Part shown: positions 53,093 to 61,228 of the stretch, one piece after another
Layout: every line of letters begins with the position of its first letter
How positions within the stretch are numbered: the first letter of the stretch is position 1
Assembly (NCBI RefSeq): GCF_052065755.1
Contig: NZ_JBQHTK010000001.1
Span: 248,001-312,000, forward strand
DNA from: Allocoprococcus sp004560705
GTDB taxonomy: Bacteria; Bacillota; Clostridia; Lachnospirales; Lachnospiraceae
Length of the DNA: 64,000 bases
Direction: 5' to 3'
The notes under the pieces: generated by a model
Databases searched by the model: none
Told to the model about the DNA's origin: nothing
What the model saw: only the letters and a program-made list of their open reading frames with translations
Translations under genes and position numbers: made by a program

Positions 53093-53219
53093 CTGAGACT
53101 TTTTGCCATGTGCAATCGGAGAAATAGGCAAGTTATTTAGTATAGCGTCCGATAAATAACTGTACCAATCACACAGAATACTTCTTCGAGTGTGCAAGGC
53201 AAAAAACGCCTCAGCGTAG
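53088..53219. repeat. Multi-branched palindromic element B
   Basis: Outer stem CTACGCTGAG / CTCAGCGTAG (53088-53097, 53210-53219), second stem TTTTTGCC / GGCAAAAA (53100-53107, 53198-53205). Within are hairpins AGTTATTTA/TAAATAACT (53131-53139, 53153-53161) and CACAC/GTGTG (53170-53174, 53190-53194). Same overall plan as element A but unrelated sequence. Ends about 150 bases before the glycerate kinase ATG. Confidence 0.65.
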
Positions 53220-53286
53220 TAGTTTGAGTATGTTACGTAATACATATATCGTGTTTATTTTCATTCATATATTGTTCCGAATGACA

Positions 53287-53315
53287 TTTTCAACTTTATC
53301 ATTCCATGATACACT
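53287..53315 (+). promoter_or_regulatory. Possible promoter of glycerate kinase
   Basis: TTTTCA (53287-53292), 17-base spacer, TGATACACT with an extended -10 (TACACT, 53310-53315). The weak -35 would suit an activator-dependent promoter. Confidence 0.4.
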
Positions 53316-53367
53316 AAAACCATATACAAAGCAGAACACCATGAATATAAAAACGGAGGACATGAAA

Positions 53368-54489
53368 ATGAAAGTTGTAGTTGCAATTGACTCTCTGAAA
53401 GGAAGCCTGACTTCCATGGAAGCCGGAATGGCAATTAAAGCTGGAATTCTTGCCGCGAAACCGGATGCTGAAGTTATCGTAAAACCACTTGCGGATGGCG
53501 GTGAAGGCACCACAGACGCACTAATCGAAGGTTTAAACGGGGAGCGGATCGATGTTACCGTAACCGGACCTCTCGATGATCCGGTGTCGTGCTATTACGG
53601 ATACTTAAAAGAAACGAATACAGCTATCATCGAGATGGCATCAGCAGCCGGAATTACACTCACAAATAAAAAAGATCCCCTTCATGCAACCACTTACGGT
53701 GTGGGGGAAATGATAAATGACGCCATCAATAAAGGATGCCGAAACTTCATCATCGGAATCGGTGGAAGTGCTACAAATGATGGCGGTATCGGAATGCTGA
53801 AAGCTCTTGGCTTTGAATTTCTGGACGAAAACGGTCATGACGCCGGAGAAGGCGGACAAGCCCTTAAAAAAGTCAAATGCATCCTTACGCAAAACAAAAA
53901 TTCCCTTTTGGATGAGTGTCATTTCCAGGTTGCCTGTGATGTAACGAATCCGCTGTGCGGCAAAAATGGAGCCACTTATATCTATGGTCCTCAAAAAGGC
54001 GTGACTGATGATATCAAGGAAAATCTGGATCAGGCCATGGCTCAGTATGCCAACGTTACTGCCAAATACCTTGGATGTGATTATTCGAATGCCGCAGGGG
54101 CCGGTGCCGCCGGCGGACTGGGATTTGCACTGCTCAGTTATCTGAACGCCAGCCTTACTCCCGGAATTGATCTGATTCTGAATGCGGTTGAATTGGAAAA
54201 AGAACTGAAAGACGCTGATGTCGCAGTAACCGGTGAAGGCCGGCTCGATCACCAGACCGCAATGGGAAAAGCTCCTATAGGAGTTGCAAAACTGGCGAAA
54301 AAATACAATGCAAAAGTTATCGCTTTTGCCGGAAGTGTCACTCCGGAAGCCACCGCATGCAACCAGGCCGGGATTGATGCATTTTTCCCGATTGTCCGCG
54401 GAATTACAACGCTTGAGGAGGCCATGAATCCCGAATGTGCCAAAACAAATATGCGTGCAGCGGTAGAACAGGTATTTCGCCTTTTATAG
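53368..54489 (+). CDS. Glycerate kinase
   Basis: Phosphorylates glycerate to phosphoglycerate, feeding glycolysis. 373 residues of the GlxK/GarK family: MKVVVAIDSLKGSLTSMEAG, KPLADGGEGTTDAL, GIGGSATNDGGIGML, and VTGEGRLDHQTAMGKAPIGVA. The ATG at 53368 is 8 bases from GGAGG; ATG 53362 is too close and the frame farther upstream lies outside the family. Downstream of a CdaR-like regulator. Confidence 0.96.
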   Translation: MKVVVAIDSLKGSLTSMEAGMAIKAGILAAKPDAEVIVKPLADGGEGTTDALIEGLNGERIDVTVTGPLDDPVSCYYGYLKETNTAIIEMASAAGITLTNKKDPLHATTYGVGEMINDAINKGCRNFIIGIGGSATNDGGIGMLKALGFEFLDENGHDAGEGGQALKKVKCILTQNKNSLLDECHFQVACDVTNPLCGKNGATYIYGPQKGVTDDIKENLDQAMAQYANVTAKYLGCDYSNAAGAGAAGGLGFALLSYLNASLTPGIDLILNAVELEKELKDADVAVTGEGRLDHQTAMGKAPIGVAKLAKKYNAKVIAFAGSVTPEATACNQAGIDAFFPIVRGITTLEEAMNPECAKTNMRAAVEQVFRLL

Positions 54490-54533
54490 TGTGCTAATTT
54501 CTCCATTTCGTCTCATCCGCTATATCAGCAAAT

Positions 54534-54560
54534 CAGCCAGAGAGTTCTTCTCTCTGGCTG
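54534..54560 (+). terminator. Terminator after glycerate kinase
   Basis: 11-bp stem CAGCCAGAGAG / CTCTCTGGCTG with a 5-base loop, followed by a short T-rich run. Confidence 0.8.
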
Positions 54561-54716
54561 TCTGACATTTTATTTCCGCCCAATATTTTTTCCCCCTTTT
54601 TCTCGGACGTTTTCTGTGCTATATTGGACATGGATTTTGATGCTCTCATCATATCTGCGGATTGTTCCGGAACTTATTTCCCTGCAATCCGGAAAACACA
54701 AATGGAGGATAAAAAT

Positions 54717-55385
54717 ATGAACTTTCTAAGTATTTTTGATGTCATTGGTCCCAACATGATCGGGCCTTCCAGCTCCCACACCGCGGGTGCTGTTTCCATG
54801 GCATTGCTGGCACGTAAAATGTGTCCGGAACCGATTAAAAAGGTAACCTTTACCCTCTACGGTTCTTTTGCCAAAACCTATCACGGCCACGGTACCGATC
54901 GCGCACTACTGGGCGGAATTCTTGGATTTTCCACAGATGACGCCAGAATCCGTGATGCCTTTGAGCTTGCCAAAGAATTCGGTGTGGAATATGAGTACAT
55001 CATCGATGAGGAGACAGTAACCGATCACCCGAATACTGCCGATATCGCAATGACCGGAATTAACGGCTACGAACTGATGGTTCGCGGGGAATCCATCGGG
55101 GGCGGCAAGATAAAGATCGTGCGTATTGGTAATATCGATGTGGAATTTACCGGAGAATACAGTACACTCATCGTAAAACAGCTCGATACTCCGGGTGTCG
55201 TTGCACATATTACCCAGTGTCTCAGCAACCAGAATGTAAATATCGCTTTCATGCGCCTGTTCCGGGAAGATAAGGGTGCTACTGCTTATACAGTAGTAGA
55301 ATCCGACGAACCCATTCCGGAGAGCATTCTGGATGATATTCGGACAAATGAAAATGTCCATGAACTGATGCTGGTTCAGATGTAG
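54717..55385 (+). CDS. sdaAB: L-serine dehydratase, iron-sulfur-dependent, beta subunit
   Basis: 222 residues: FDVIGPNMIGPSSSHTAG, the substrate-binding block of the beta subunit, YGSFAKTYHGHGTDRALLGG, and a C-terminal ACT domain (VKQLDTPGVVAHITQCLSN, about residues 145-222). With the alpha subunit it converts serine to pyruvate and ammonia. GGAGG before the ATG at 54717. Confidence 0.95.
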   Translation: MNFLSIFDVIGPNMIGPSSSHTAGAVSMALLARKMCPEPIKKVTFTLYGSFAKTYHGHGTDRALLGGILGFSTDDARIRDAFELAKEFGVEYEYIIDEETVTDHPNTADIAMTGINGYELMVRGESIGGGKIKIVRIGNIDVEFTGEYSTLIVKQLDTPGVVAHITQCLSNQNVNIAFMRLFREDKGATAYTVVESDEPIPESILDDIRTNENVHELMLVQM

Positions 55386-55397
55386 GAGGTGAGGACA

Positions 55398-56276
55398 ATG
55401 GATTTTAGAAACGGACAAGAATTACTGGAACTCTGTCACAAAGAAAATATCAGTATTTCCGAGGTCATGAAGACCCGAGAGATTACTTGCGGAACACTCA
55501 CTTCCGAGGAAATTGACGAAAAACTGAAAACGGTACTGACCATCATGAAGGATGCTGTGAATGAACCGTTGATGCAGCCGAAACGTTCTATGGGCGGCCT
55601 GATTGGTGGAGAAGCTAAGAAGGTTTCAGACTTCGGCAAGACAGACCGAAGTATCTGCGGTTCTCTAATGAGTAAGGCAATTTCCTACAGCATGGCCGTT
55701 CTGGAGGTCAACGCCTCCATGGGACTGATCGTTGCCGCCCCCACCGCCGGTTCTGCCGGTGTACTCCCGGGTGTACTACTCGCACTGCAGGAAGAAAAAC
55801 AGCTGTCAAATGAACTCCTGCATTCTGCGATTTTGAATGCCTCCGCAATCGGTTATATTCTGATGCGAAATGCATCTGTATCCGGCGCCGAAGCCGGATG
55901 TCAGGCTGAGGTTGGTGCAGCTTCCGCCATGGCTGCCAGTGCGGTTGTGGAAATCATGGGCGGAACACCGGAAATGTCGCTTGAGGCTGCATCGATCGCC
56001 ATGTCCAACCTGCTTGGAATGGTCTGCGATCCGATTGCCGGACTGGTTGAATCTCCGTGCCAGAGTCGCAACACCATCGGTGCTGCAAACGCAATCACCT
56101 GCGCCGAGCTTGCCCTTGCCGGGGTCACTCACCCGATTCCGTTTGATGAGATGGCAGAAGCAATGTACCGCGTAGGAAAGAGTATTCCGTTTGAGCTTCG
56201 GGAAACAGCAATGGGAGGATGTGCGGGAACACCGACCGGATGCACTTTGGGATGTCATGCCTGCTCCAAGGCTTAA
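55398..56276 (+). CDS. sdaAA: L-serine dehydratase, iron-sulfur-dependent, alpha subunit
   Basis: 292-residue catalytic subunit holding the [4Fe-4S] cluster. It has GGLIGGEAKK, APTAGSAGVLPGVL, ASVSGAEAGCQAEVG, LVESPCQSRN and a C-terminal GGCAGTPTGCTLGCHAC. The ATG at 55398 follows GGAGG and lies 12 bases after sdaAB; the upstream GTG is too close to the site. Confidence 0.96.
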   Translation: MDFRNGQELLELCHKENISISEVMKTREITCGTLTSEEIDEKLKTVLTIMKDAVNEPLMQPKRSMGGLIGGEAKKVSDFGKTDRSICGSLMSKAISYSMAVLEVNASMGLIVAAPTAGSAGVLPGVLLALQEEKQLSNELLHSAILNASAIGYILMRNASVSGAEAGCQAEVGAASAMAASAVVEIMGGTPEMSLEAASIAMSNLLGMVCDPIAGLVESPCQSRNTIGAANAITCAELALAGVTHPIPFDEMAEAMYRVGKSIPFELRETAMGGCAGTPTGCTLGCHACSKA

Positions 56277-56290
56277 TGATTCGGAAATAA

Positions 56291-56340
56291 AAAAAACCCG
56301 TGGAATTCTTTTTACACATGAAATTCCACGGGTTTTTCTT
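56291..56340. terminator. Bidirectional terminator between sdaAA and the next gene
   Basis: CCCGTGGAATT / AATTCCACGGG arms (56297-56307, 56322-56332) flanked by A and T runs, so it works for the convergent genes on both strands. Confidence 0.9.
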
Positions 56341-56365
56341 TTTGCTATCCTCTATGTTTTCAAAA

Positions 56366-57556
56366 TTAATACACCAGCCTGCTTCCGTTCAGCTTAATCA
56401 CCCTGTCAATCTGATTCCACGATGCCATCCTGTAGGAATACGCCGCCGACTCAAACAAGGCATAAATACTGCTTCCGTCCTGATAGATCTGCTCCAGACG
56501 TTCCGGAAATTTGATCGTCTTATATGCCTCTGAAGATGACAGAATTCCATATCTTGAATAATTGAATATCTGTACTTCCGAAGGCATGATCCCCCAGGAT
56601 ATCGTAAGCAGGATCTTATTATTGTAAAATGCCATCCCCTGAACTTTTCCTGAAATCACCTGCATACTCACAGCACATGCCACCGGATCGATCACTCCTA
56701 CCGTCCGCTTCAGATTCATATCCGATTTTTCATACAAGGTTCCGTCTGCGTTGATCAGGTATTTCTCAATAATACTCGCATTATCCTTGGTAAAAAATCC
56801 TACGAAGAGCGCTCCGTCATGATAGGTCATAAAAGAGGCCCTCTGAATCCGGTAAAGATTGTATGAGAGATCAAATTCAATGGGCTGATAATTCTCCGTA
56901 AAATCATAACTTTCCAGGTGCTTCAGCGTAATTGCATTTGCCTGCGCCCAGGTAGAACCCTGCCCGGTGATCCAGAGATTATGATTCATGGTGTCATATG
57001 CCATTCCACCGACATGAGCCCGGGTCCCCAGCACGATTTCTTTTACATACTCATGCGTTTTCTTATCAATCACATAAATGACAGAATTATGCTCCTTCGT
57101 TCTGCAGTACGCACTGATCAGGACATAATCCTCCGTAATCGCCAGCCCCTGCGGCGTCATGGACGTACAGACATGCGGCGTGCCTTCTTTCTTATACTGA
57201 ATCGTCCTGGTCGCCTTGAGTCCCGGCACAACGTAAGTTCCGTATTCCTCATCCGCCTCATCTTCATCGCACGCATATTCATAAACCGTGCTGTTCCGCT
57301 TCAAGGTCCTCAGATATCGTTCCATCGTATAAACAGGATCTGTATTCGTCTCGGTCAGTTCCGTTTCCGGCTCTGTCTCGGCACGGTACTCCCACGCATA
57401 ATACCAGTAACCCGTCCCGATAGCGGCAACAATCAGAAACGCTGCAAGCCTGCGCCGGAATCTTTTCCAGTTGATTCGTTTCTTTTTTTCTTTTTCCGAC
57501 GGGTTATCTGTTCTGCCCGCCATTTCCTGTGTATCCTTGTGTTTCTTTTCCTTCAT
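56366..57556 (-). CDS. Membrane-anchored extracytoplasmic protein, possible beta-propeller
   Basis: 396 residues: a highly charged cytoplasmic head (KEKKKRINWKRFRRR), one membrane segment at about residues 36-52, then a large outer domain. The outer domain has repeated strand pairs such as YVLISAYCRTKEHNSVIYVID and HNLWITGQGSTWAQ, which look like propeller blades; I cannot name a family. It overlaps the yitT-like gene by 53 bases if it starts at 57556; a later ATG at 57523 (AAGGA upstream) would shorten the overlap to 20. Confidence 0.6.
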   Translation of the reverse strand: MKEKKHKDTQEMAGRTDNPSEKEKKKRINWKRFRRRLAAFLIVAAIGTGYWYYAWEYRAETEPETELTETNTDPVYTMERYLRTLKRNSTVYEYACDEDEADEEYGTYVVPGLKATRTIQYKKEGTPHVCTSMTPQGLAITEDYVLISAYCRTKEHNSVIYVIDKKTHEYVKEIVLGTRAHVGGMAYDTMNHNLWITGQGSTWAQANAITLKHLESYDFTENYQPIEFDLSYNLYRIQRASFMTYHDGALFVGFFTKDNASIIEKYLINADGTLYEKSDMNLKRTVGVIDPVACAVSMQVISGKVQGMAFYNNKILLTISWGIMPSEVQIFNYSRYGILSSSEAYKTIKFPERLEQIYQDGSSIYALFESAAYSYRMASWNQIDRVIKLNGSRLVY

Positions 57557-58424
57557 TTGCAGTCACTTCGTCTTTATATTCTTTCTGAGAGGAGAAACCT
57601 TTTCCCTTTACCTCATTCACATGCCCGATCACCATAAATGCTTCCGGATCCGTTTCCTGTACGAGTCGGTTCAGACGCACCAGTTCCCGGTTTGAAACCA
57701 CCGTCATGATCATTTTCTGCTCATTTTTCAGATACCCCGTCTGCACATGGAATAAAGTGGTTCCCCTATCCAGTTTTTCCTGAATCTGTGCATTTAACTC
57801 ATTATATTTTTCAGAAACGATGCTGACCTGCGTCTTCGTTGTCCCGATCAAAAGGATTTTGTCCAAAACCATGGTATAGACCAATACCAGCAGAATTCCA
57901 TAGATGATCTGTTCTTTATCGGAAAACATCATCTGCATGAGCAGGATCGCGAAATCAAAAGCATACATCAGAACCGATACCGGAATTCCAAAATACTTGT
58001 TAAGCACCAGTGGCGGTATGTCCATACCACCGGTCGATGCTCCCGCTCGAATCACAATTCCGATTCCAAATCCGATCATCAGTCCTCCGCAGATCGTAGA
58101 TAACATGCGGTCTGTTGTAATATCAGATAATACCGGGATGTTCTGAAAAGCGCCAAGAATCACCGGGTAATAGAATGTACTGATCAGTGTCGTTAATGCA
58201 AATTTTTTTCCCAGAGCAAGTGCCCCGACCAAAAACATCAGCACATTAAAAATCATTACAAATGTATGCAGCGGAACATTCAAATAATGTCCAAGCGTCA
58301 GACCGATTCCGGTTGTTCCTCCCATAATCAGCGAACTCGGCAAAATAAACACTACGATTGCCAATGCATAAATCGTATTCCCCAGTAATACCATTCCCCA
58401 ATTCTTCATATCTTTTATTTTCAT
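57504..58424 (-). CDS. YitT-family membrane protein
   Basis: 306 residues: about five to six membrane segments (LLGNTIYALAIVVFILPSS; GGTTGIGLTLGHYL; GGLMIGFGIGIVIRAGASTGG), then a cytoplasmic DUF2179-type domain with KTQVSIVSEKYNEL and YLKNEQKMIMTVVSNREL. Role unknown. The ATG at 58424 has GGGAG 6 bases upstream; ATG 58427 and an upstream GTG are less well placed. Confidence 0.88.
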   Translation of the reverse strand: MKIKDMKNWGMVLLGNTIYALAIVVFILPSSLIMGGTTGIGLTLGHYLNVPLHTFVMIFNVLMFLVGALALGKKFALTTLISTFYYPVILGAFQNIPVLSDITTDRMLSTICGGLMIGFGIGIVIRAGASTGGMDIPPLVLNKYFGIPVSVLMYAFDFAILLMQMMFSDKEQIIYGILLVLVYTMVLDKILLIGTTKTQVSIVSEKYNELNAQIQEKLDRGTTLFHVQTGYLKNEQKMIMTVVSNRELVRLNRLVQETDPEAFMVIGHVNEVKGKGFSSQKEYKDEVTANEGKETQGYTGNGGQNR

Positions 58425-58586
58425 CATTCTCTCCCGATATTTTGATTCTTTCCTATGCACCTTCCCCGATGTGCATCTTTACAACAGTAATAGTATACTC
58501 GCGGAGTTATTGCATAACAAGTGATATTTCAATATTTTCTGTATTTTTTATTCGAAAATACTATGTCCCATTCTTTTATTCTGAGC

Positions 58587-58592
58587 TATAAT
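58587..58592 (+). promoter_or_regulatory. Possible -10 of the sirtuin gene
   Basis: TATAAT with a poor -35 (TGTCCC) 17 bases upstream, 70 bases before the ATG. Confidence 0.4.
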
Positions 58593-58661
58593 AAAGATAT
58601 AGTTTTATGGCAGGGCAGCACCGATTTTGCCCGGAATCTGCCAGAAGAAAAGAGGTATCAT

Positions 58662-59381
58662 ATGAATCAGATTGAGCAACTTCAGGAAATGATCGATGAA
58701 AGTCATAATATTGTATTCTTCGGCGGTGCGGGGGTCTCCACCGAAAGTAATATTCCGGACTTCCGCAGCGCTGACGGCCTGTATCAGCAGCAATACAAAT
58801 ACTCTCCGGAACAGATTGTAAGCCATTCATTTTTCATGAGAAACACAGAAGCTTTTTATGAATTTTACAAAGAGAAAATGATGTTTCTTGATGCGAAACC
58901 GAACCCGGCACACTATAAGCTCGCTGAACTTGAGGCTGCCGGAAAACTGACGGCCGTGATCACACAAAATATCGACGGTCTTCATCAGGCAGCAGGCAGT
59001 AAAAACGTACTGGAACTGCACGGAAGCATTCATCGCAATTATTGTATGCGCTGCGGTAAAAAGTACGATGCCGCCTATGTTAAAAATTCTGACGGAATTC
59101 CAAAATGTGAATGTGGAGGGACCATCCGACCGGATGTCGTGCTCTATGAAGAAGGGTTAGATTCCGTTATTATTCAGAAAAGTATCAGTGCGATCGCAAA
59201 TGCTGATATGCTGATTATCGGTGGAACCTCCTTGGTCGTTTACCCTGCTGCGGGATTTATTGATTATTTCCGGGGAAAGAACCTGGTTGTGATCAATAAG
59301 GATACTACGGCTCGGGAAGTGGGAGCATCGCTTACGATACATGAACCGATTGGGGAAGTGCTTTCTAAAATTTGTTGTTGA
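58662..59381 (+). CDS. NAD-dependent protein deacylase (sirtuin)
   Basis: 239 residues: FFGGAGVSTESNIPDFRSADGLY (NAD site), TQNIDGLHQAAG, catalytic His in ELHGSIHRNYC, two CxxC pairs (CMRCGKK, CECGG) for zinc, and GTSLVVYPAAG. Removes acyl groups from lysine, consuming NAD. AAGAGG precedes the ATG at 58662; the longer open frame upstream has no ribosome site. Confidence 0.95.
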   Translation: MNQIEQLQEMIDESHNIVFFGGAGVSTESNIPDFRSADGLYQQQYKYSPEQIVSHSFFMRNTEAFYEFYKEKMMFLDAKPNPAHYKLAELEAAGKLTAVITQNIDGLHQAAGSKNVLELHGSIHRNYCMRCGKKYDAAYVKNSDGIPKCECGGTIRPDVVLYEEGLDSVIIQKSISAIANADMLIIGGTSLVVYPAAGFIDYFRGKNLVVINKDTTAREVGASLTIHEPIGEVLSKICC

Positions 59382-59391
59382 GAAGAGGGAC

Positions 59392-59543
59392 GCCCCCACG
59401 CTCCCCGGTTTTATTCCGGACTCGCTTTCGCTCGGGGGAAAACGCAGCGGTACTATGATGCCAGGTTGTCGCCTGCCGGCGACTCCTGCCATCAAGTGCC
59501 GGCGTTTTCCACGGTCCGGAATCAAACTGGGGAGTGTGGGGGC
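59392..59543. repeat. 152-bp imperfect palindrome after the sirtuin gene
   Basis: 30-base arms (59392-59421 and 59514-59543) are reverse complements with three mismatches; internal stems include GGGAAAACGC/GCGTTTTCC and GTCGCC/GGCGAC inside CAGG/CCTG pairs. It is GC-rich compared with the surroundings. It begins 11 bases after the sirtuin stop, and its symmetry leaves short reading frames open on both strands that I treat as non-coding. A REP/MITE-like element or oversized terminator. Confidence 0.65.
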
Positions 59544-59604
59544 TGAGATTCTTATGTTGTACGTGGGATAAGTATTAGACGGGAGATATTGGTACATATG
59601 AAGG

Positions 59605-59635
59605 GGGCTGCGGCTTCTTTGGGAAGCGCAGCCCT
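59605..59635. terminator. Hairpin between palindrome and marR
   Basis: GGGCTGCG / CGCAGCCC with inner CTTC/GAAG pairs, downstream of the MarR gene on the minus strand. No long U tract. Confidence 0.5.
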
Positions 59636-59673
59636 CTGAGTTTAAACGGGATTATGCCTTATGGGACCTGTTG

Positions 59674-60108
59674 TTAGCAGGTTTTGAAGAATTGGTAAAG
59701 ACCTTCGAGGGCTTTGGTGAGGACGGGAATCTCGTCTTCGGTGATGTGTTCCAGGATGGCTTCTACCATTTTTTTGTGGAATTCGGCGTGGTGGTGGTAG
59801 GCTTTTTCGCCTTTGGGGGTGAGGTGGATGTTGACCACGCGTCTGTCTTCTTCGCTTCGTTCGCGGAGGACGTATTTTTTGTTGACCAGGGCGTTCATGG
59901 AGGTGGTGAGTGAGCCTACGGTGATTCCGAGTTTGCGGGCGATGTTGGACATTTTATCTCCTTCTCCGAGACCGACGGCTTCGATGATATGCATATCGTT
60001 GTTCGTCAGGTCTTTGAATTCTTCGGTGATGACCGCTTTTTCTTCTAATTCTAATATATCGTTGAACAAATGTACAAATAATTTGTTAATGCTCTCGTAT
60101 GCGTCCAC
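59674..60108 (-). CDS. MarR-family regulator (FabT-like)
   Basis: 144 residues: winged helix with LTNNDMHIIEAVG, MSNIARKLGITVGSLTTSMNALV and YVLRERSEEDRRVVNIHLT. FabT repressors of the fab operon look like this, and the gene lies at the 3' end of acc/fab-type genes. The start is GTG with GGAGAAAATTC upstream. The C-terminal half is His-rich (YHHHAEFHKK). The codons end in C much more often than in neighbouring genes. Confidence 0.8.
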   Translation of the reverse strand: MDAYESINKLFVHLFNDILELEEKAVITEEFKDLTNNDMHIIEAVGLGEGDKMSNIARKLGITVGSLTTSMNALVNKKYVLRERSEEDRRVVNIHLTPKGEKAYHHHAEFHKKMVEAILEHITEDEIPVLTKALEGLYQFFKTC

Positions 60109-60141
60109 GAATTTTCTCCTCTGGTACTTGTTTTTCTTTTA

Positions 60142-61209
60142 TTATACACAGCTTTCGAACAAAGAATCAATCACTTCTTTTACAGTTTCTATTTTTTCTG
60201 CTTTCCATGCATCAGCGCCGCAGAAAAGTAATGCATTTTCAATGTTGCCTTTTGCTGCGTTGATGAGAGCCTCTGTAATGCAGTATGGTGTTTTTGCCGG
60301 GTTGCATGTTTTGATGCATGCAAGACATTTTTTGGGAGGACGGCGCTCTCCTTCCATGATGTGTCGGATGAAGGGATTGGCGATGGCTCTTCCGGGCATT
60401 CCTACCGGGCTTTTTACGATCAGGATATCTTCCGGTGCGGCGTTCAGATAGCTTTCTTTATACCGGATGTCTGCGTCGCATTCCCATGTGGTTACAAAGC
60501 GGCTGGCTACCTGGATTGCATCGGCTCCAAGCTCAAATGCGTGTCTGGCTGCGTTTGCATCGCTGATGCCGCCTGCCAGTGCGACCGGAATTCTGCAGTT
60601 ATATTTCTCTTCGTATGATTTTACGGCTTTGATGATCTTCCTGATTTCTTCATCATATGTGTTCTGATCGAACTGTTCCAGCTGTGCCTCGTCAAATCCA
60701 AGATGTCCTCCGGCTTTTGGCCCTTCTATGACGACCAGGTCTGCGGTGCGGCTGTATTTTTTGTCCCAGTATTTGAGGATCACTTTCACGGATTTTTCTG
60801 TTGATACGATCGGAGCGATCTTTGCATCCGTACCTTTTACGAATTCAGGCAGTTCTGTCGGCAGACCGGCTCCGGATATGATCAGATCTGCGCCTGCCCT
60901 TGCTGCTTCGCGCACATATTCTCCATAGTGCTGCATGGCAACCATAATATTAAAACCGATCACGCCTTCCGGCGCAATTGCGCGGGCTTTTTCGAGTTCA
61001 CTGTGAATGGCTCTTAAATTTGCCGCCTTGGAATCTTTCTCAAAATCAGGATCACGAAATCCGATCTGTGCAGCGGAAATGATCCCGATTCCACCTTCTT
61101 TGGCAACATTTCCGGCAAGATTTGAGAGACTGATTCCGATTCCCATTCCGCCCTGGATCAATGGTTTTTTCGCCGTCAGATTTCCTATTTTCAATGATGG
61201 ATATTCCAT
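60142..61209 (-). CDS. Nitronate monooxygenase / FabK-like flavoprotein
   Basis: 355-residue FMN TIM barrel: LIQGGMGIGISLSNLAGNVA, GFNIMVAMQHYG, VIEGPKAGGHLG, ALAGGISDANAARHAFELGADAIQ. FabK enoyl-ACP reductases and nitronate monooxygenases share this fold. This one is longer than FabK (about 320) and has a C-terminal Cys set, KKCLACIKTCNPAKTPYC. The acc genes beside it favour a lipid role; the Cys-rich tail is more like the nitronate monooxygenase group. Function unresolved. Confidence 0.8.
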   Translation of the reverse strand: MEYPSLKIGNLTAKKPLIQGGMGIGISLSNLAGNVAKEGGIGIISAAQIGFRDPDFEKDSKAANLRAIHSELEKARAIAPEGVIGFNIMVAMQHYGEYVREAARAGADLIISGAGLPTELPEFVKGTDAKIAPIVSTEKSVKVILKYWDKKYSRTADLVVIEGPKAGGHLGFDEAQLEQFDQNTYDEEIRKIIKAVKSYEEKYNCRIPVALAGGISDANAARHAFELGADAIQVASRFVTTWECDADIRYKESYLNAAPEDILIVKSPVGMPGRAIANPFIRHIMEGERRPPKKCLACIKTCNPAKTPYCITEALINAAKGNIENALLFCGADAWKAEKIETVKEVIDSLFESCV

Positions 61210-61228
61210 ATCTGTACCCCGTACCTTT

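Noticed and set aside
51481..53219. Insertion sequence carrying its own transposase
   Set aside because: The only gene between the two palindromic elements is an intact CdaR-like regulator; the elements differ in sequence, so they are not the ends of one transposon.
59157..59597. Short open frames on both strands over the palindrome
   Set aside because: They arise from the inverted symmetry, include sirtuin antisense sequence, and have no ribosome site.
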